In this document: positions 36,991-51,636 of the stretch, piece after piece
Position numbering within the stretch: the first letter of the stretch is position 1
Layout: every line of letters starts with the position of its first letter
Assembly: GCF_030651185.1 (NCBI RefSeq)
Contig: NZ_JAUSCJ010000017.1
Coordinates: 62,001-126,000 of the forward strand
Length of the DNA: 64,000 nt
Direction of reading: 5' to 3'
Source of the DNA: Phenylobacterium sp.
Lineage (GTDB): Bacteria; Pseudomonadota; Alphaproteobacteria; Caulobacterales; Caulobacteraceae
Position numbers and translations under genes: made by a program
Notes under the pieces: model-generated
What the model was told of the DNA's origin: nothing
Seen by the model: the letters and a program-made list of their open reading frames with translations, nothing else
Database searches by the model: none

Positions 36991-38193
36991 CTAGATCACC
37001 TCTTCCAGCACCACCGGCACCATTTGGCTCTGGCCGTTCCGCTCCACCTGAATCTCAACCGTTGATCCCGGCGCGCCTTTGAGCGCCCAGGACAGGCCGT
37101 TGAGACCGTCCTTTCCGCGCCACCCCGTCACCTTGTCTCCGAGCTTCAGACCGGCCCGATCGGCAGCCGAGCCCGGGTTCAGCTGCACGACGCGGGCAGC
37201 CCCGTCAGCGAGCGCCACCTCCGCGCCGGCGCGGTCATACCGATAGCCGTCGCCAATCGCGCCATTGGGCCGAACCCAAAGCTTGCGGCGCTGCGGATCG
37301 GAGATGAAGTTCAGTCGCCGCAGGAGTTCCATGCCGATCAGGCCAGCTTCCGTCCGCGATCCATCCCGGTCGCTGTCGGCTGGATCGCCGAGCGTGACGA
37401 TAGGATTTGCGAACACCAGTTTCCCGAACTTCAGGCGCTCGGCGCGAACGACCCGGACGTCTGCAGCCTGCGCCACCGTGCGTATCGATCCCTGCTGATG
37501 AAGCTTAAAACTGTCCCAGAGACCTTTCCGCTTCACGTAGTCGGGAAACAGATAGAGGCCTCCGGCTGAGCCGGTGTCCACCATCAGCTTGATGCGCTCG
37601 CCGTTGAATTCAGCGTCGATGACCGGCCGATGATCCTTGATCAGCTTGTTGTTGTCGTCGTTGGTGTAGGCGCCCATGCGATCCAGACTTCCGTCCGCAC
37701 CCCGGCCGGCGTCGAGATTCAGGGCCTCGTATCCGCTCAGGTCCTTGGGCATGCGGCTGGCGATCAGCACCTGCCCCGCGTCGAAGTCCATACCCATGAC
37801 CCGAAAGCGCGCCAGGGGAATGAGCCCCTGCATCGGCTGCGGGAGATAGTTCAACCCCGCCACCGGCACCCAGGTTTCACCCACCGCCCCTCCCAGGGTG
37901 ACACTCGCTCCGTACATCTGGACGTCGATCCGTCCCACCGCAGCCTGGGCCAAGCCCTTGCCATACCTGCGGAGGGCGAGCTCCAGGGCCTTTGACTCCA
38001 GGATCGCAAAACCCCCAGACCCCGTGTCGATCATGAAGGGCAGAGCCGGCGCCTTGTTGTCCAGATGGACCCAGGACCAAGCCATGTTGCGAGTTGTGGA
38101 GAAGGGATAGGTCACCCCCTCATCGGCCGCGGCTGCGCTGCCTGGAACCAGCAGCGTGGCGCCAGCCAGCGCGTCTCGTCTGGAAAGTGTCAT
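36991..38193 (-). CDS. Exported aspartyl protease with two DTGS sites and a C-terminal PDZ-like domain
   Basis: Tat-like N-terminus SRRDALAGATLL; FMIDTGSGGF and LMVDTGSAGG; VVQLNPGSAADRAGLKLGDKVTGWRGKDG. Confidence 0.8.
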   Translation of the reverse strand: MTLSRRDALAGATLLVPGSAAAADEGVTYPFSTTRNMAWSWVHLDNKAPALPFMIDTGSGGFAILESKALELALRRYGKGLAQAAVGRIDVQMYGASVTLGGAVGETWVPVAGLNYLPQPMQGLIPLARFRVMGMDFDAGQVLIASRMPKDLSGYEALNLDAGRGADGSLDRMGAYTNDDNNKLIKDHRPVIDAEFNGERIKLMVDTGSAGGLYLFPDYVKRKGLWDSFKLHQQGSIRTVAQAADVRVVRAERLKFGKLVFANPIVTLGDPADSDRDGSRTEAGLIGMELLRRLNFISDPQRRKLWVRPNGAIGDGYRYDRAGAEVALADGAARVVQLNPGSAADRAGLKLGDKVTGWRGKDGLNGLSWALKGAPGSTVEIQVERNGQSQMVPVVLEEVI

Positions 38194-38416
38194 GGAGCCC
38201 CCCGGGTCTTATGGCCAAGCTCCGCGGTGGGGGCGTAGTCGTCAACCTATCATTGTGATCCCAGCGAGCGTCCCAGCGCCCTACGCCGCCCACCCCACCG
38301 TGCCGCGGCGGATCATCAACGAGGCGGCGCCGCCGAAGGGGCGTTGCAGCATTCTCACGGGGTGACAGGTGGCCCTGGGCGCCCGACTCACAAGGTTCAA
38401 GCTGACGCCAGTTTAC

Positions 38417-40069
38417 CTACTTGGCGCGATAGACCACCTTGCCCCCCACCACCGTCATCACCGCGTGGGCCTTGGCGATGTCCGGGAACGGCGCGGTCAT
38501 CAGGTCCACCGAGAAGACCGAGACGTCGGCGGCCTTGCCGACCGCCAGGTCGCCGAGGTCCTGTTCCCGGAACACCGCATAGGCCGCGCCCTTGGTGAGC
38601 ATGGAAAGCGCCTGGGGCCGGGTCAGCACCTCGTCCAGGCCCCAGTTCGGGCCGGCGAAGCCCTTCAGGTCGTGGCGGTAGGCCGCCGCATAGAACTCAA
38701 CAAGGGGATCGCCCTTCTCCACCGGCGCGTCGGTGCCGGCGGCCATGTGGGCGCCGCTGGCCCAGAGAGCCTGCCACGCATAGGCGCCCTTGAGGCGCGC
38801 CTCTCCCAGACGGGCCGGCGCGAAGTAGAGATCGCCGATGGCGTGGGAGGGCTGCATGGAGGCGATGACGCCGAGGTCGGCGAAGCGGGGAATGTCGGTG
38901 GGCGAGATCACCTGGGCGTGTTCGATGCGCCAGCGGGCGGCGCGGAGTTGGGCGGGATCGCCATCGAAGGCGGTCTCGAAGGCGTCCAGCACCAGGCGGT
39001 TGCCCCGGTCGCCGATGGCGTGGATGGCGATCTGGGCCTTGGACTTCCGCGCCGCCTGCAGGGTCTTGGCGATCACGTCGGCTGGGGTGAGCAGCAGGCC
39101 CGTCCCCGGCGCGTCGTCATAGGGCGCAAGCAGAGCCGCGCCCCGCGAGCCCAGGGCCCCGTCCATGTACATCTTGATGCCGTCCACCCGCACCAGGCCG
39201 GTGGGATCGGCGGACGGCCCGGTGGTCAGCAGGGTTCCCTGGCTGGCCAGGTCCATGAAGTTGTCGACCCGGATCGGCAGGGTCCCGGCGGCGGCCATGT
39301 CGTTGAGGATCGCCACGTCCCTGGCCGCGACACTGACGCTGTGCAGTCCCGTCCAGCCGCGGGAGGCGTAGAGCTCCACCGCCCGCTTGGCGGCCTCGCG
39401 CATCTGGGCCTCCGAGGTCGGCGGGACCTTGGAGGTCACCAGGGCCTTGGCGTTGTCCACCAGCATGCCGGTAGGTTCGCCCGCCGCGTCGCGCAGGATC
39501 TGACCGCCGGCCGGATCGGGGGTGTCGCGGGTGATCCCGGCCAGGGCCAGCATCTTCGAATTGACGACGATGGCGTGGCCGTCGGCGCGGCCCAGCACCA
39601 CCGGGCGGTCAGCGACCACGGCGTCGAGATCAGCGCGATTGGGGAAACGTTTCTCCGGATAGTGGGTCTCGATCCAGCCGCGGCCGGACAGGACATGGGA
39701 ACCTGGGTGGGCGGCGGACCAGGCCTTCACCTTGGCGGTCATCTCGGCGATCGAGAGCGTGCCCTCCAGGTTCAGGGTCATCTCGCGCAGGCCGATGCCC
39801 ATCAGGTGGGCGTGGGCGTCGACGAACCCCGGATAGGCGGTCGCCCCCGCAAGGTCGATGGACTTCGCCTTGCCCGCCTGTTTGCGGGCCTCGGCGAGCG
39901 AACCCGTGAAGGCCACCTTGCCGTCCTTGATCAGGAGCGCCTCCACCTTCGGCTGGGCGTCGACGCCGGTATAGATCGGGCCGCCGAAGATCAGCAGGTC
40001 GGCGGCCTGTGCGGCGCCGGCGAAGGCGAGACCGGCGGTCAGGGCGAGGCAGGCGAGCTTCAGGCGCAT
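38417..40069 (-). CDS. Exported amidohydrolase (YtcJ-like)
   Basis: AYPGFVDAHAHLMGIGLREM, IAIHAIGDRGNRLVLDAFE, AAGTDAPVEKGDPLVEFYAAAYR. Confidence 0.9.
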   Translation of the reverse strand: MRLKLACLALTAGLAFAGAAQAADLLIFGGPIYTGVDAQPKVEALLIKDGKVAFTGSLAEARKQAGKAKSIDLAGATAYPGFVDAHAHLMGIGLREMTLNLEGTLSIAEMTAKVKAWSAAHPGSHVLSGRGWIETHYPEKRFPNRADLDAVVADRPVVLGRADGHAIVVNSKMLALAGITRDTPDPAGGQILRDAAGEPTGMLVDNAKALVTSKVPPTSEAQMREAAKRAVELYASRGWTGLHSVSVAARDVAILNDMAAAGTLPIRVDNFMDLASQGTLLTTGPSADPTGLVRVDGIKMYMDGALGSRGAALLAPYDDAPGTGLLLTPADVIAKTLQAARKSKAQIAIHAIGDRGNRLVLDAFETAFDGDPAQLRAARWRIEHAQVISPTDIPRFADLGVIASMQPSHAIGDLYFAPARLGEARLKGAYAWQALWASGAHMAAGTDAPVEKGDPLVEFYAAAYRHDLKGFAGPNWGLDEVLTRPQALSMLTKGAAYAVFREQDLGDLAVGKAADVSVFSVDLMTAPFPDIAKAHAVMTVVGGKVVYRAK

Positions 40070-40194
40070 GGTCGAGACGATTCCCCCGGACTGGTTGGCG
40101 TCATAGAGGCATGATCGCCAGCGGTGTGGAAATGGTCCGCGCCGATTTGGCCGGGTTTTCCCACCCCTGCCCAAGATTTGCGATGGCGGCCCGA

Positions 40195-40854
40195 CTAGCG
40201 GCGTGGTGTGCCAGACACGACGCCAATCAGTTCGGCGGGATCGGAGATGATCCGTTGGGCGCCGGCGCTCTCTAGCTCCTCGCGGTCGCCATAGCCCCAG
40301 AGCACGCCGACCGAGCCCACGCCGTTCGCTTGTGCGCCCACGACGTCATGCCGGCGGTCGCCGATCATCAGGCAGCGGTGGGCAGCCAGGTCGTGGCGGC
40401 GCAGGATGTCGGCGATGAGGTCGGCCTTGGCGTCCAGCGCGCCGTCGGGCTCGGAGCCGTAGATTCCCACGAACGCCCCGCTCTTCCCGAGATGCTCGAG
40501 GATCCGCCGGGCGAACACCGTGCGCTTGGAGGTTGCGACGTAGAGCGGCGTGCCGGCCAATTGCTCCAGCACCTCTGCAACGCCGGGATAGAACTCCGAC
40601 GCCAGATACCCCTCCGCCCCGTAGTGCGCACGATAGGCCAAGATGGCCTCGGCTACACGGTCGTCGCCGAAGCGGCCCAGCACCTGGGCCATGACCTCGT
40701 CCAGCGGCGGTCCGATCAAGCCGTCGAGGCTGACCTCCACGTCGCCGTGCCCCAGGGCCGCCAGCGCGGCCTGCGCGCTCGCCCGGATGCCCGGCTCGGA
40801 ATCCACCAGGGTGCCATCCAGGTCAAAGAGGATCGCGGCGGGCGGGATGGCCAC
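40195..40854 (-). CDS. HAD-family phosphatase (phosphoglycolate phosphatase-like), GTG start
   Basis: AILFDLDGTLVDSEPGI, LYVATSKRTVFARRILEHLG, MIGDRRHDVVGAQANGV. Confidence 0.87.
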   Translation of the reverse strand: MAIPPAAILFDLDGTLVDSEPGIRASAQAALAALGHGDVEVSLDGLIGPPLDEVMAQVLGRFGDDRVAEAILAYRAHYGAEGYLASEFYPGVAEVLEQLAGTPLYVATSKRTVFARRILEHLGKSGAFVGIYGSEPDGALDAKADLIADILRRHDLAAHRCLMIGDRRHDVVGAQANGVGSVGVLWGYGDREELESAGAQRIISDPAELIGVVSGTPRR

Positions 40855-40858
40855 GGCC

Positions 40859-41983
40859 TCAGCCCCAGACCCGCTGGGCGTAGTCCACGAAGTTGGACCC
40901 CAGGATCTTGTCCACCACCCGCGGCTTGACGCCCCGCGCGGCCAGCAGGTCCGCCAGCTTGCGGAACTGGTCCACGCCGCGCAGATCGACGACGAAGGGA
41001 TAGGTGTCGGCCCGCTCGCCCTTGGCGCCGATGCCGGCGGCCTGGCGTTCGGCAATCTCCTTCTCCAGAGCGCCCTGATAGGCCGCCAGGTCGTCGATGG
41101 CGGTGATGGAGCCGTCGGTGCCGAGGCCCACATGGTTCTCGCCGCAGATCTTCAGGGCGTGCTCGATGTGGGCCACCACATCCGTCGCCTTCGGGTGGCC
41201 GTCCAGGGTGAGGAACGGCATGAAGTAGATGCCGACGAACCCGCCCTGCTCGGCCACGCCGCGCAGCTCGGCGTCGGTCTTGTTGCGCGGCAGGTCGGTG
41301 AGCGCCCGGCAGCCGGTGTGGTTGATGGAGATGGGCGCCTTGGAGGCGGCGATGGCGTCCAGGCAGGTGCGCTCCCCGGAATGGGAGAGGTCCACCATCA
41401 CCCGGGCCTCATTGAGCTTGGCCACCACCCTGCGGCCCTGCTCGGTCAGGCCGCGATTGGCCGGGGCCATGGAGCCGTCGCCCAGGAGGTTCTCCGGGTT
41501 GTAGGTGAGCTGGATGACGCGGACGCCGCGGGCGGCGAACTCATCGACCCGCTCCAGCTGCTCGCCCACCTGGACGGCGTTCTGGAAGCCGTAGATCAGC
41601 CCGACCTTGCCGTCCGCCTTGGCCTTGGCGAAGTCGGCGGCCCTGGTGATTTTCATCAGGTCGGCGGGGTGGGCGGCCAGGATGGCGTCCCAGGTGTCGA
41701 GGCTCCGAAGCGTCTCCGCATAGGGGTCGCCGGGGCCGAAGACGTAGCCGAGGGTGGTGTTCACGGCGGTCAGGCCCGAGGCCTTGGCGTCGGCGATGGA
41801 GCGGGCGTCGAAGTCGGCCTCCATGGGCGGCGCCGGACCTTCGCGGCCGATGGCCCGGTTGGGGTTGATCAGGCCGCCGAGCGCATTGACGATGATCGGA
41901 TCGCTGGCCGCCATCGCGGGACGCACCGCCGTGGCGGCCAGGGCGCCGGCCGCAAGGGCGAGCGTGGTGCGGCGCGAGATCAT
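40859..41983 (-). CDS. Membrane dipeptidase (peptidase M19)
   Basis: RVIQLTYNPENLLGDGSMAPANRGLTEQGRRVVAKLNEARVMVDLSHSGERT; Tat-like SRRTTLALAAG. Confidence 0.9.
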   Translation of the reverse strand: MISRRTTLALAAGALAATAVRPAMAASDPIIVNALGGLINPNRAIGREGPAPPMEADFDARSIADAKASGLTAVNTTLGYVFGPGDPYAETLRSLDTWDAILAAHPADLMKITRAADFAKAKADGKVGLIYGFQNAVQVGEQLERVDEFAARGVRVIQLTYNPENLLGDGSMAPANRGLTEQGRRVVAKLNEARVMVDLSHSGERTCLDAIAASKAPISINHTGCRALTDLPRNKTDAELRGVAEQGGFVGIYFMPFLTLDGHPKATDVVAHIEHALKICGENHVGLGTDGSITAIDDLAAYQGALEKEIAERQAAGIGAKGERADTYPFVVDLRGVDQFRKLADLLAARGVKPRVVDKILGSNFVDYAQRVWG

Positions 41984-43332
41984 TCCGGCTCCTTGCGCGC
42001 CGTGGCGTCGCTCTGGGGATCATAGTCGGCGCGGCGGTAATCCACCCCGCGCTTCACGGTCAGGACCACGGATCGCAGGCCCTTGATGTCGGCGCTGGGA
42101 TCCTGGGCCACGAACACCAGGTTGGCGAGCTTGCCCGCCGCGACGGTTCCGAAGTCCGGCTCCTTGGCGACCGACAGCGCCCCGCCCCGGGTGGCCGCCG
42201 AGATCGCCTGCAGCGGCGTGAAGCCCGCCTTGGCCACCAGCAGTTCCAGCTCGTTGTGCAGGTCCGGATAGGCGTCCTCGGGCGCGGAGAAGCCGTCGGT
42301 GCCTGCCGAGATCACCACGCCGGTCCGCAGCGCCTGGTTGGTCAGGCGGGCGGCGAGGTCGGCGTTGCAATAGGGCTTGGGCCGTTCCGGGTGGGCGGCG
42401 GCGCGTTCGTCCATTCCGGCATAGACCAGCAGGGTGGCGTCCAGGACCGTGCCCTGGCGTTTCATTTGCGCGTAAAGTTTCGCCATTACTGCATTGTCTT
42501 TGTTGTCGAACTTCGAATAGTCGACGGCGGCTCGGTTGTGGTAGGCGGCCGGGATCGCGGCGGATGCCTGATAGGCCAGCATGCAGACATGGCTGATCAC
42601 ATCGGCCTTGGCGTCCAGCACCTCTTGCGGACTGGCCGGGAAGACCGCGCCGTGCGCCCAGACCGGAATGCCCTGGCGGTGGGCCTCGGCCGTGATCGCC
42701 TTCACCCGGTCGCCCGGCAGATTCGCATAGATCTTGATGGCCGAGGCCGAGGTCCCCCGCGCCATCGCCACGGCCTGGGTCAGGTCGGTCTTGTCATCGA
42801 CGCCCTGCATCCAGGGCGTCTTGCCAGGCGTGGCGCCGGCGCTGACCGCATGGGTGCGCGGGTCGTCGAAGAACTCCGGTCCGGCCATGAGAGCGGCGTA
42901 GTAGATGTCCGGCCCCGGGATCGCGCCGATCCTGGTCTCGCGGGCCAGATCGCCCACCAGCCGCAGATCATCGGCCATGTCGCGGACGCCGGTGATCCCC
43001 CCGTAGAGGTCGCGCTTCAGCTGGGCCTGGGCGAAGGCGCGCACCGGCGGGGTGGCCAGGTGCTCGTGGCTGTTGATCAGGCCCGGCAGGGCGTAGAGCC
43101 CCGTCACATCCACCACCTTGGTGTCGGGCGGCAGCTTCAGCGCCATCTGGGAGGCGTCCCAGACCTTCTCGATCCGCTCGCCCTTCACCAGAATGCTCAT
43201 GGGCGCGGTGGGGCCCGCCCCCGTCCCATCGATGACCCGGGCGCCGCGATAGACGACCTGGGGCGGCTCGGCGGCGTGGCTTGCGAAGGCCGCGAGGCTG
43301 AGGCCGGCGGCGAGGAGGAGCTTGAGGATCAT
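41980..43332 (-). CDS. Exported amidohydrolase-family protein
   Basis: LYALPGLINSHEHLATPP, IPVWAHGAVF, GVVISAGTDGFS. Confidence 0.88.
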   Translation of the reverse strand: MILKLLLAAGLSLAAFASHAAEPPQVVYRGARVIDGTGAGPTAPMSILVKGERIEKVWDASQMALKLPPDTKVVDVTGLYALPGLINSHEHLATPPVRAFAQAQLKRDLYGGITGVRDMADDLRLVGDLARETRIGAIPGPDIYYAALMAGPEFFDDPRTHAVSAGATPGKTPWMQGVDDKTDLTQAVAMARGTSASAIKIYANLPGDRVKAITAEAHRQGIPVWAHGAVFPASPQEVLDAKADVISHVCMLAYQASAAIPAAYHNRAAVDYSKFDNKDNAVMAKLYAQMKRQGTVLDATLLVYAGMDERAAAHPERPKPYCNADLAARLTNQALRTGVVISAGTDGFSAPEDAYPDLHNELELLVAKAGFTPLQAISAATRGGALSVAKEPDFGTVAAGKLANLVFVAQDPSADIKGLRSVVLTVKRGVDYRRADYDPQSDATARKEPE

Positions 43333-43439
43333 GCAACCGACATAACCACCCGCGCGATCTGGGGCGAGCGCGGAATCGGAACCTCGCGGCCTCACGCCGG
43401 TTCCGCTCTTCAGTTCGCCCCTGAACGGAAGGAAACCCC

Positions 43440-43976
43440 ATGCGTGGATGGTTTGTCACCGCGGCCTCGGTCGCCGCCCTCGCCTGCGCCAGTTCGGCGC
43501 TTGCCCAGCCGGTGCTCAGCACCGCCAACCGACCCACCCAGACCCCCACCGACGCCGCGTCCTACGTGGACGAGGCCTTCGCCGCCGACGCCTTTGAGGT
43601 CACCTCCAGCAGGCTGGCCCTGTCGCGGTCCAAGGATCCGGCGGTGAGGGACCTGGCCGAGCGGATGATCGATAGCGGGACCATGACCACCAACGCCCTG
43701 CTGGCCGCCGCCGAGGAGGCCAATGTGCCGCCCCCGTCGTCGCCCTCGGGTGACAACGTCAAGGGCGCGATGATGGACGCGCTCACCCAGACCAGCGGCA
43801 AGGACTTCGACGACACCTATATCGCCCAGCAGCGACGCATCCAGCAGGAGCAACTCGCCCTGCACCAGAGCTACGCCGCCGACGGCGACAACGACATCCT
43901 GCGCGACTACGCCGTGGATACGGCGGCGCGCGCCGCCGACCAGCTGGACGAGGTGAACACCCTGCCGAGGCGGTAG
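43440..43976 (+). CDS. DUF4142-family protein
   Basis: Signal peptide; YVDEAFAADAFEVTSSRLALSRSKDPAVRDLAERMIDSGTMTTNALLA. Confidence 0.8.
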   Translation: MRGWFVTAASVAALACASSALAQPVLSTANRPTQTPTDAASYVDEAFAADAFEVTSSRLALSRSKDPAVRDLAERMIDSGTMTTNALLAAAEEANVPPPSSPSGDNVKGAMMDALTQTSGKDFDDTYIAQQRRIQQEQLALHQSYAADGDNDILRDYAVDTAARAADQLDEVNTLPRR

Positions 43977-43988
43977 GGTCAGGCCTAC

Positions 43989-44134
43989 CTTTCCTCCCTG
44001 CGTTTACGGGGGAGGGGGACCGCGTAGCGGTGGAGGGTGCGCGACCGGACGCCGTGGATGGGGCTCGCCCCCTCCACCACGCGTGCCGCGCGGTCCCCCT
44101 CCCCCGTTCCGCTCCGCGTCACAGGGGAGGAAAG
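43989..44134. repeat. Large inverted repeat, 10-bp and 17-bp perfect arms
   Basis: CTTTCCTCCC 43989-43998/44125-44134; GGGGGAGGGGGACCGCG 44008-44024/44089-44105. Confidence 0.75.
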
Positions 44135-44141
44135 ACTAGCC

Positions 44142-45593
44142 TCAGCGCGGCAGCTTGCTCGCGCCCATCAGGAAGGCGTCCACGGCCTGGGCGCACTGAC
44201 GGCCCTCGCGGATCGCCCAGACCACCAGGGACTGGCCGCGCCGCATGTCGCCGCAGGAGAAGATGTTCGGCGTGGAGGTCTTGTAGTCGGTGACCGGGGC
44301 TTTCACGTTGCCGCGCGGGTCGATCTCGACCCCGGCCTGCTCGGTGAAGGCGTTGTGCTTGGGCGAGACGAAGCCCATGGCCAGTAGCACCAGGTCGGCC
44401 TTCAGCTGGAATTCGCTGCCTTCCACTTCCTTCAGCACCTGACGGCCGTCGGCGCCCGGCGCCCACTCCATGCGGACGCACTCCAGGGCCTCGATCTTGC
44501 CGTTGGCTCCGATGGCGCGCTTGGTGGCCACGGCGAAGTCGCGCTCGCAGCCCTCTTCGTGGCTCGACGAGGTGCGCAGCTTCAGCGGCCAGTCCGGCCA
44601 GGTCATGAACTTGTTCTCCCGGGCCGGGGGCTCGGGCATGATTTCCAGCTGGGTGACCGAGGCCGCCCCATGGCGGTTGGAGGTGCCGATGCAGTCGGAC
44701 CCGGTGTCCCCGCCGCCGATCACCACCACATGCTTGCCGGTGGCCGAGATGGCGCCGGTGGGCGCTGCGCGCAGTTCGTCGTCGCCAGCGTTGCGCTTGT
44801 TCTGCTGGACCAGGAAATCCATGGCGAAGTGGATGCCGTCCAGGTCGCGGCCCTGGACCTCCAGGTCGCGGGGGTTCTCGGCCCCGCCGGCCATCACCAG
44901 CACATCATAGTCGTCCAGCAGGCGCTGCACCGAGACCGAGACGCCGATCTCCATGCTGGTGCGGAAGATGACGCCTTCAGCCTCCATCTGCGCCACACGG
45001 CGGTCGATGAGGTGCTTTTCCATCTTGAAGTCGGGGATGCCGTAGCGGAGCAGGCCGCCGATGCGGTCGCTCTTCTCGAACACGGTCGTCGCATGGCCGG
45101 CCCGGGCCAGTTGCTGGGCGCAGGCTAGCCCCGCAGGCCCCGAACCCACCACCGCGACCCGCTTGCCGGTGCCGCGCGGCGACATCTGCGGCGTGATCCA
45201 GCCCTCTTCCCATCCCTTGTCGACGATGGCGCATTCGATCGTCTTGATGGTCACCGGGGTGTCGATGATGTTCAGGGTGCAGGACGCCTCGCAGGGGGCG
45301 GGGCAGACGCGGCCGGTGAACTCCGGGAAGTTGTTGGTGGACTGGAGGTTCTCCAGCGCCGTCTTCCACTGGTCGCGATAGACCAGGTTGTTGAAATCCG
45401 GGATCTGGTTATTCACCGGACAGCCGGTGTGGCAGAACGGAATCCCGCAGTCCATGCAGCGCGCGGCCTGCTTGTTCAGCACGTCCTGCGGCAGCGGATG
45501 GACGAACTCCTTCCAGTTGCGAAGGCGGTCCTGCGGCTTCTCGTAGCCGCGATCCTGGCGCTCAATTTCCAGGAAGCCGGTGGGCTTGCCCAT
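44142..45593 (-). CDS. gltD: Glutamate synthase small subunit
   Basis: [51 protein letters not shown]. Confidence 0.94.
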   Translation of the reverse strand: MGKPTGFLEIERQDRGYEKPQDRLRNWKEFVHPLPQDVLNKQAARCMDCGIPFCHTGCPVNNQIPDFNNLVYRDQWKTALENLQSTNNFPEFTGRVCPAPCEASCTLNIIDTPVTIKTIECAIVDKGWEEGWITPQMSPRGTGKRVAVVGSGPAGLACAQQLARAGHATTVFEKSDRIGGLLRYGIPDFKMEKHLIDRRVAQMEAEGVIFRTSMEIGVSVSVQRLLDDYDVLVMAGGAENPRDLEVQGRDLDGIHFAMDFLVQQNKRNAGDDELRAAPTGAISATGKHVVVIGGGDTGSDCIGTSNRHGAASVTQLEIMPEPPARENKFMTWPDWPLKLRTSSSHEEGCERDFAVATKRAIGANGKIEALECVRMEWAPGADGRQVLKEVEGSEFQLKADLVLLAMGFVSPKHNAFTEQAGVEIDPRGNVKAPVTDYKTSTPNIFSCGDMRRGQSLVVWAIREGRQCAQAVDAFLMGASKLPR

Positions 45594-45616
45594 GGGTTTA
45601 CTCCGACTCTGAAATT

Positions 45617-50257
<4,641 letters not shown>

Positions 50258-50403
50258 GCGGGTACCTCATTCTTCTACTAGCAGGCATTACAGGCATGCG
50301 CCCGCACGGCCGGACCCGACCGTGAAACGCACGTTCGCGCGGCCATTACCGGCAAGATCGACCCTTGTCGATGGGTTCGAACCTATGGATTTGAAAAGTT
50401 TTT

Positions 50404-51549
50404 CTAAGTTGCGAGGTCGAGCAGGGTTTTGTCCGCGTCCCGCGCATTGCGGCAACCGGTGAGCACCATGGCCGTCGAAAGCTCGCTGCGCAGGGTTCCC
50501 AGCATGCGGGCGACCATCTTCTCGCCGCCGGCCCCCAGCGCATAGGCCCAGGCGCGGCCAACGAAGCAGGCCTTGGCGCCCAGCGAAAGGGCTTTCAGCA
50601 CATCCAAGCCGGACCGCACGCCGCCGTCCAGATAGACCTCCAGATCGCCGCCCACCGCCTCGACCACCGCCGGCAGGGCGGAGATCGAGGAGCGCACGCC
50701 GTCGAGCTGACGTCCGCCATGATTGGACACGATCAGGCCCTGCGCGCCGGCCGACCGGGCGTCGCGGGCGTCGTCCGGATCCAGCACGCCCTTGATGACG
50801 ATGGGCCCGTCCCACGTCCTGCGCACCCAATCGAGGTCAGCCCAGGTCACCGAGCGGTCGAAGTTTTTGGCGATCCAGGCGAGGAAGTCGGTGACCCCGC
50901 CAGCCTGCGGAACCGCATTTGCCACGCTGCCCAGGGTATGGGGGCGACCGTGCAGCCAGACGTCCCATAGCCAGTGGGGATGGGTCATCCCCTGCCAGGC
51001 GGTGTTCATCGCCCCGGATATCCCGCTCGATCCGGTGAACCCCGAGCGGACATCACGATAGCGCGAGCCGGGCAGCGGCAGGTCGACGGTGAACACCAGG
51101 ACCGGACAGCCGGCCGCCTTGGCGCGGGCCAACAGGTCGGCCATGTAGCCACGGTCCTTGAGCATGTAGAGCTGGAACCAGGGCGCCGCGCCGCTGGCCG
51201 CCACCTCTTCCACCGAGCAGACCCCGACGGTGGACAGGCAGAAGGGCACCCCAAGACTGGCCGCGGCCTTGGCCGCCTGAACCTCGCCCCGGCGGCTGTA
51301 CATGCCGGCCATCCCTACCGGCGACAGGCCCACCGGGAAGCTGAGCTTCTGGCCCAGGGTCTCGATGCTCAGGTCCAACTGGCTCATGTCGCGCATCACC
51401 CGCTGGCGCAGGGCGATGGCCTCCATGTCGGCCACGTTCCTCTGGAGGGTCACCTCGGCGTAGGAGCCGCCATCGATGTATTCAAAGAACATCGGCGGTA
51501 GCCGGCGGCGCGCCAGCTCGCGATAGTCGGAGATCGAGGCAGGGGTCAT
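50404..51549 (-). CDS. lldD: FMN-dependent alpha-hydroxy-acid oxidase (L-lactate dehydrogenase-like)
   Basis: LGVPFCLSTVGVCSVEEVA, GLIVSNHGGRQLDGVRSS. Confidence 0.88.
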   Translation of the reverse strand: MTPASISDYRELARRRLPPMFFEYIDGGSYAEVTLQRNVADMEAIALRQRVMRDMSQLDLSIETLGQKLSFPVGLSPVGMAGMYSRRGEVQAAKAAASLGVPFCLSTVGVCSVEEVAASGAAPWFQLYMLKDRGYMADLLARAKAAGCPVLVFTVDLPLPGSRYRDVRSGFTGSSGISGAMNTAWQGMTHPHWLWDVWLHGRPHTLGSVANAVPQAGGVTDFLAWIAKNFDRSVTWADLDWVRRTWDGPIVIKGVLDPDDARDARSAGAQGLIVSNHGGRQLDGVRSSISALPAVVEAVGGDLEVYLDGGVRSGLDVLKALSLGAKACFVGRAWAYALGAGGEKMVARMLGTLRSELSTAMVLTGCRNARDADKTLLDLAT

Positions 51550-51636
51550 GGCCGCCCTTCCCGTGGATGCCGGCTGCCTTCGTAGGACGCGTCGGGCGGG
51601 TTTACAAATGTTCTACTTTTGTTCTAGCGTGACGGC

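Noticed and set aside
38369-40114. 581-aa plus-strand ORF antisense to amidohydrolase
   Set aside because: Shadow ORF with no domain signature.
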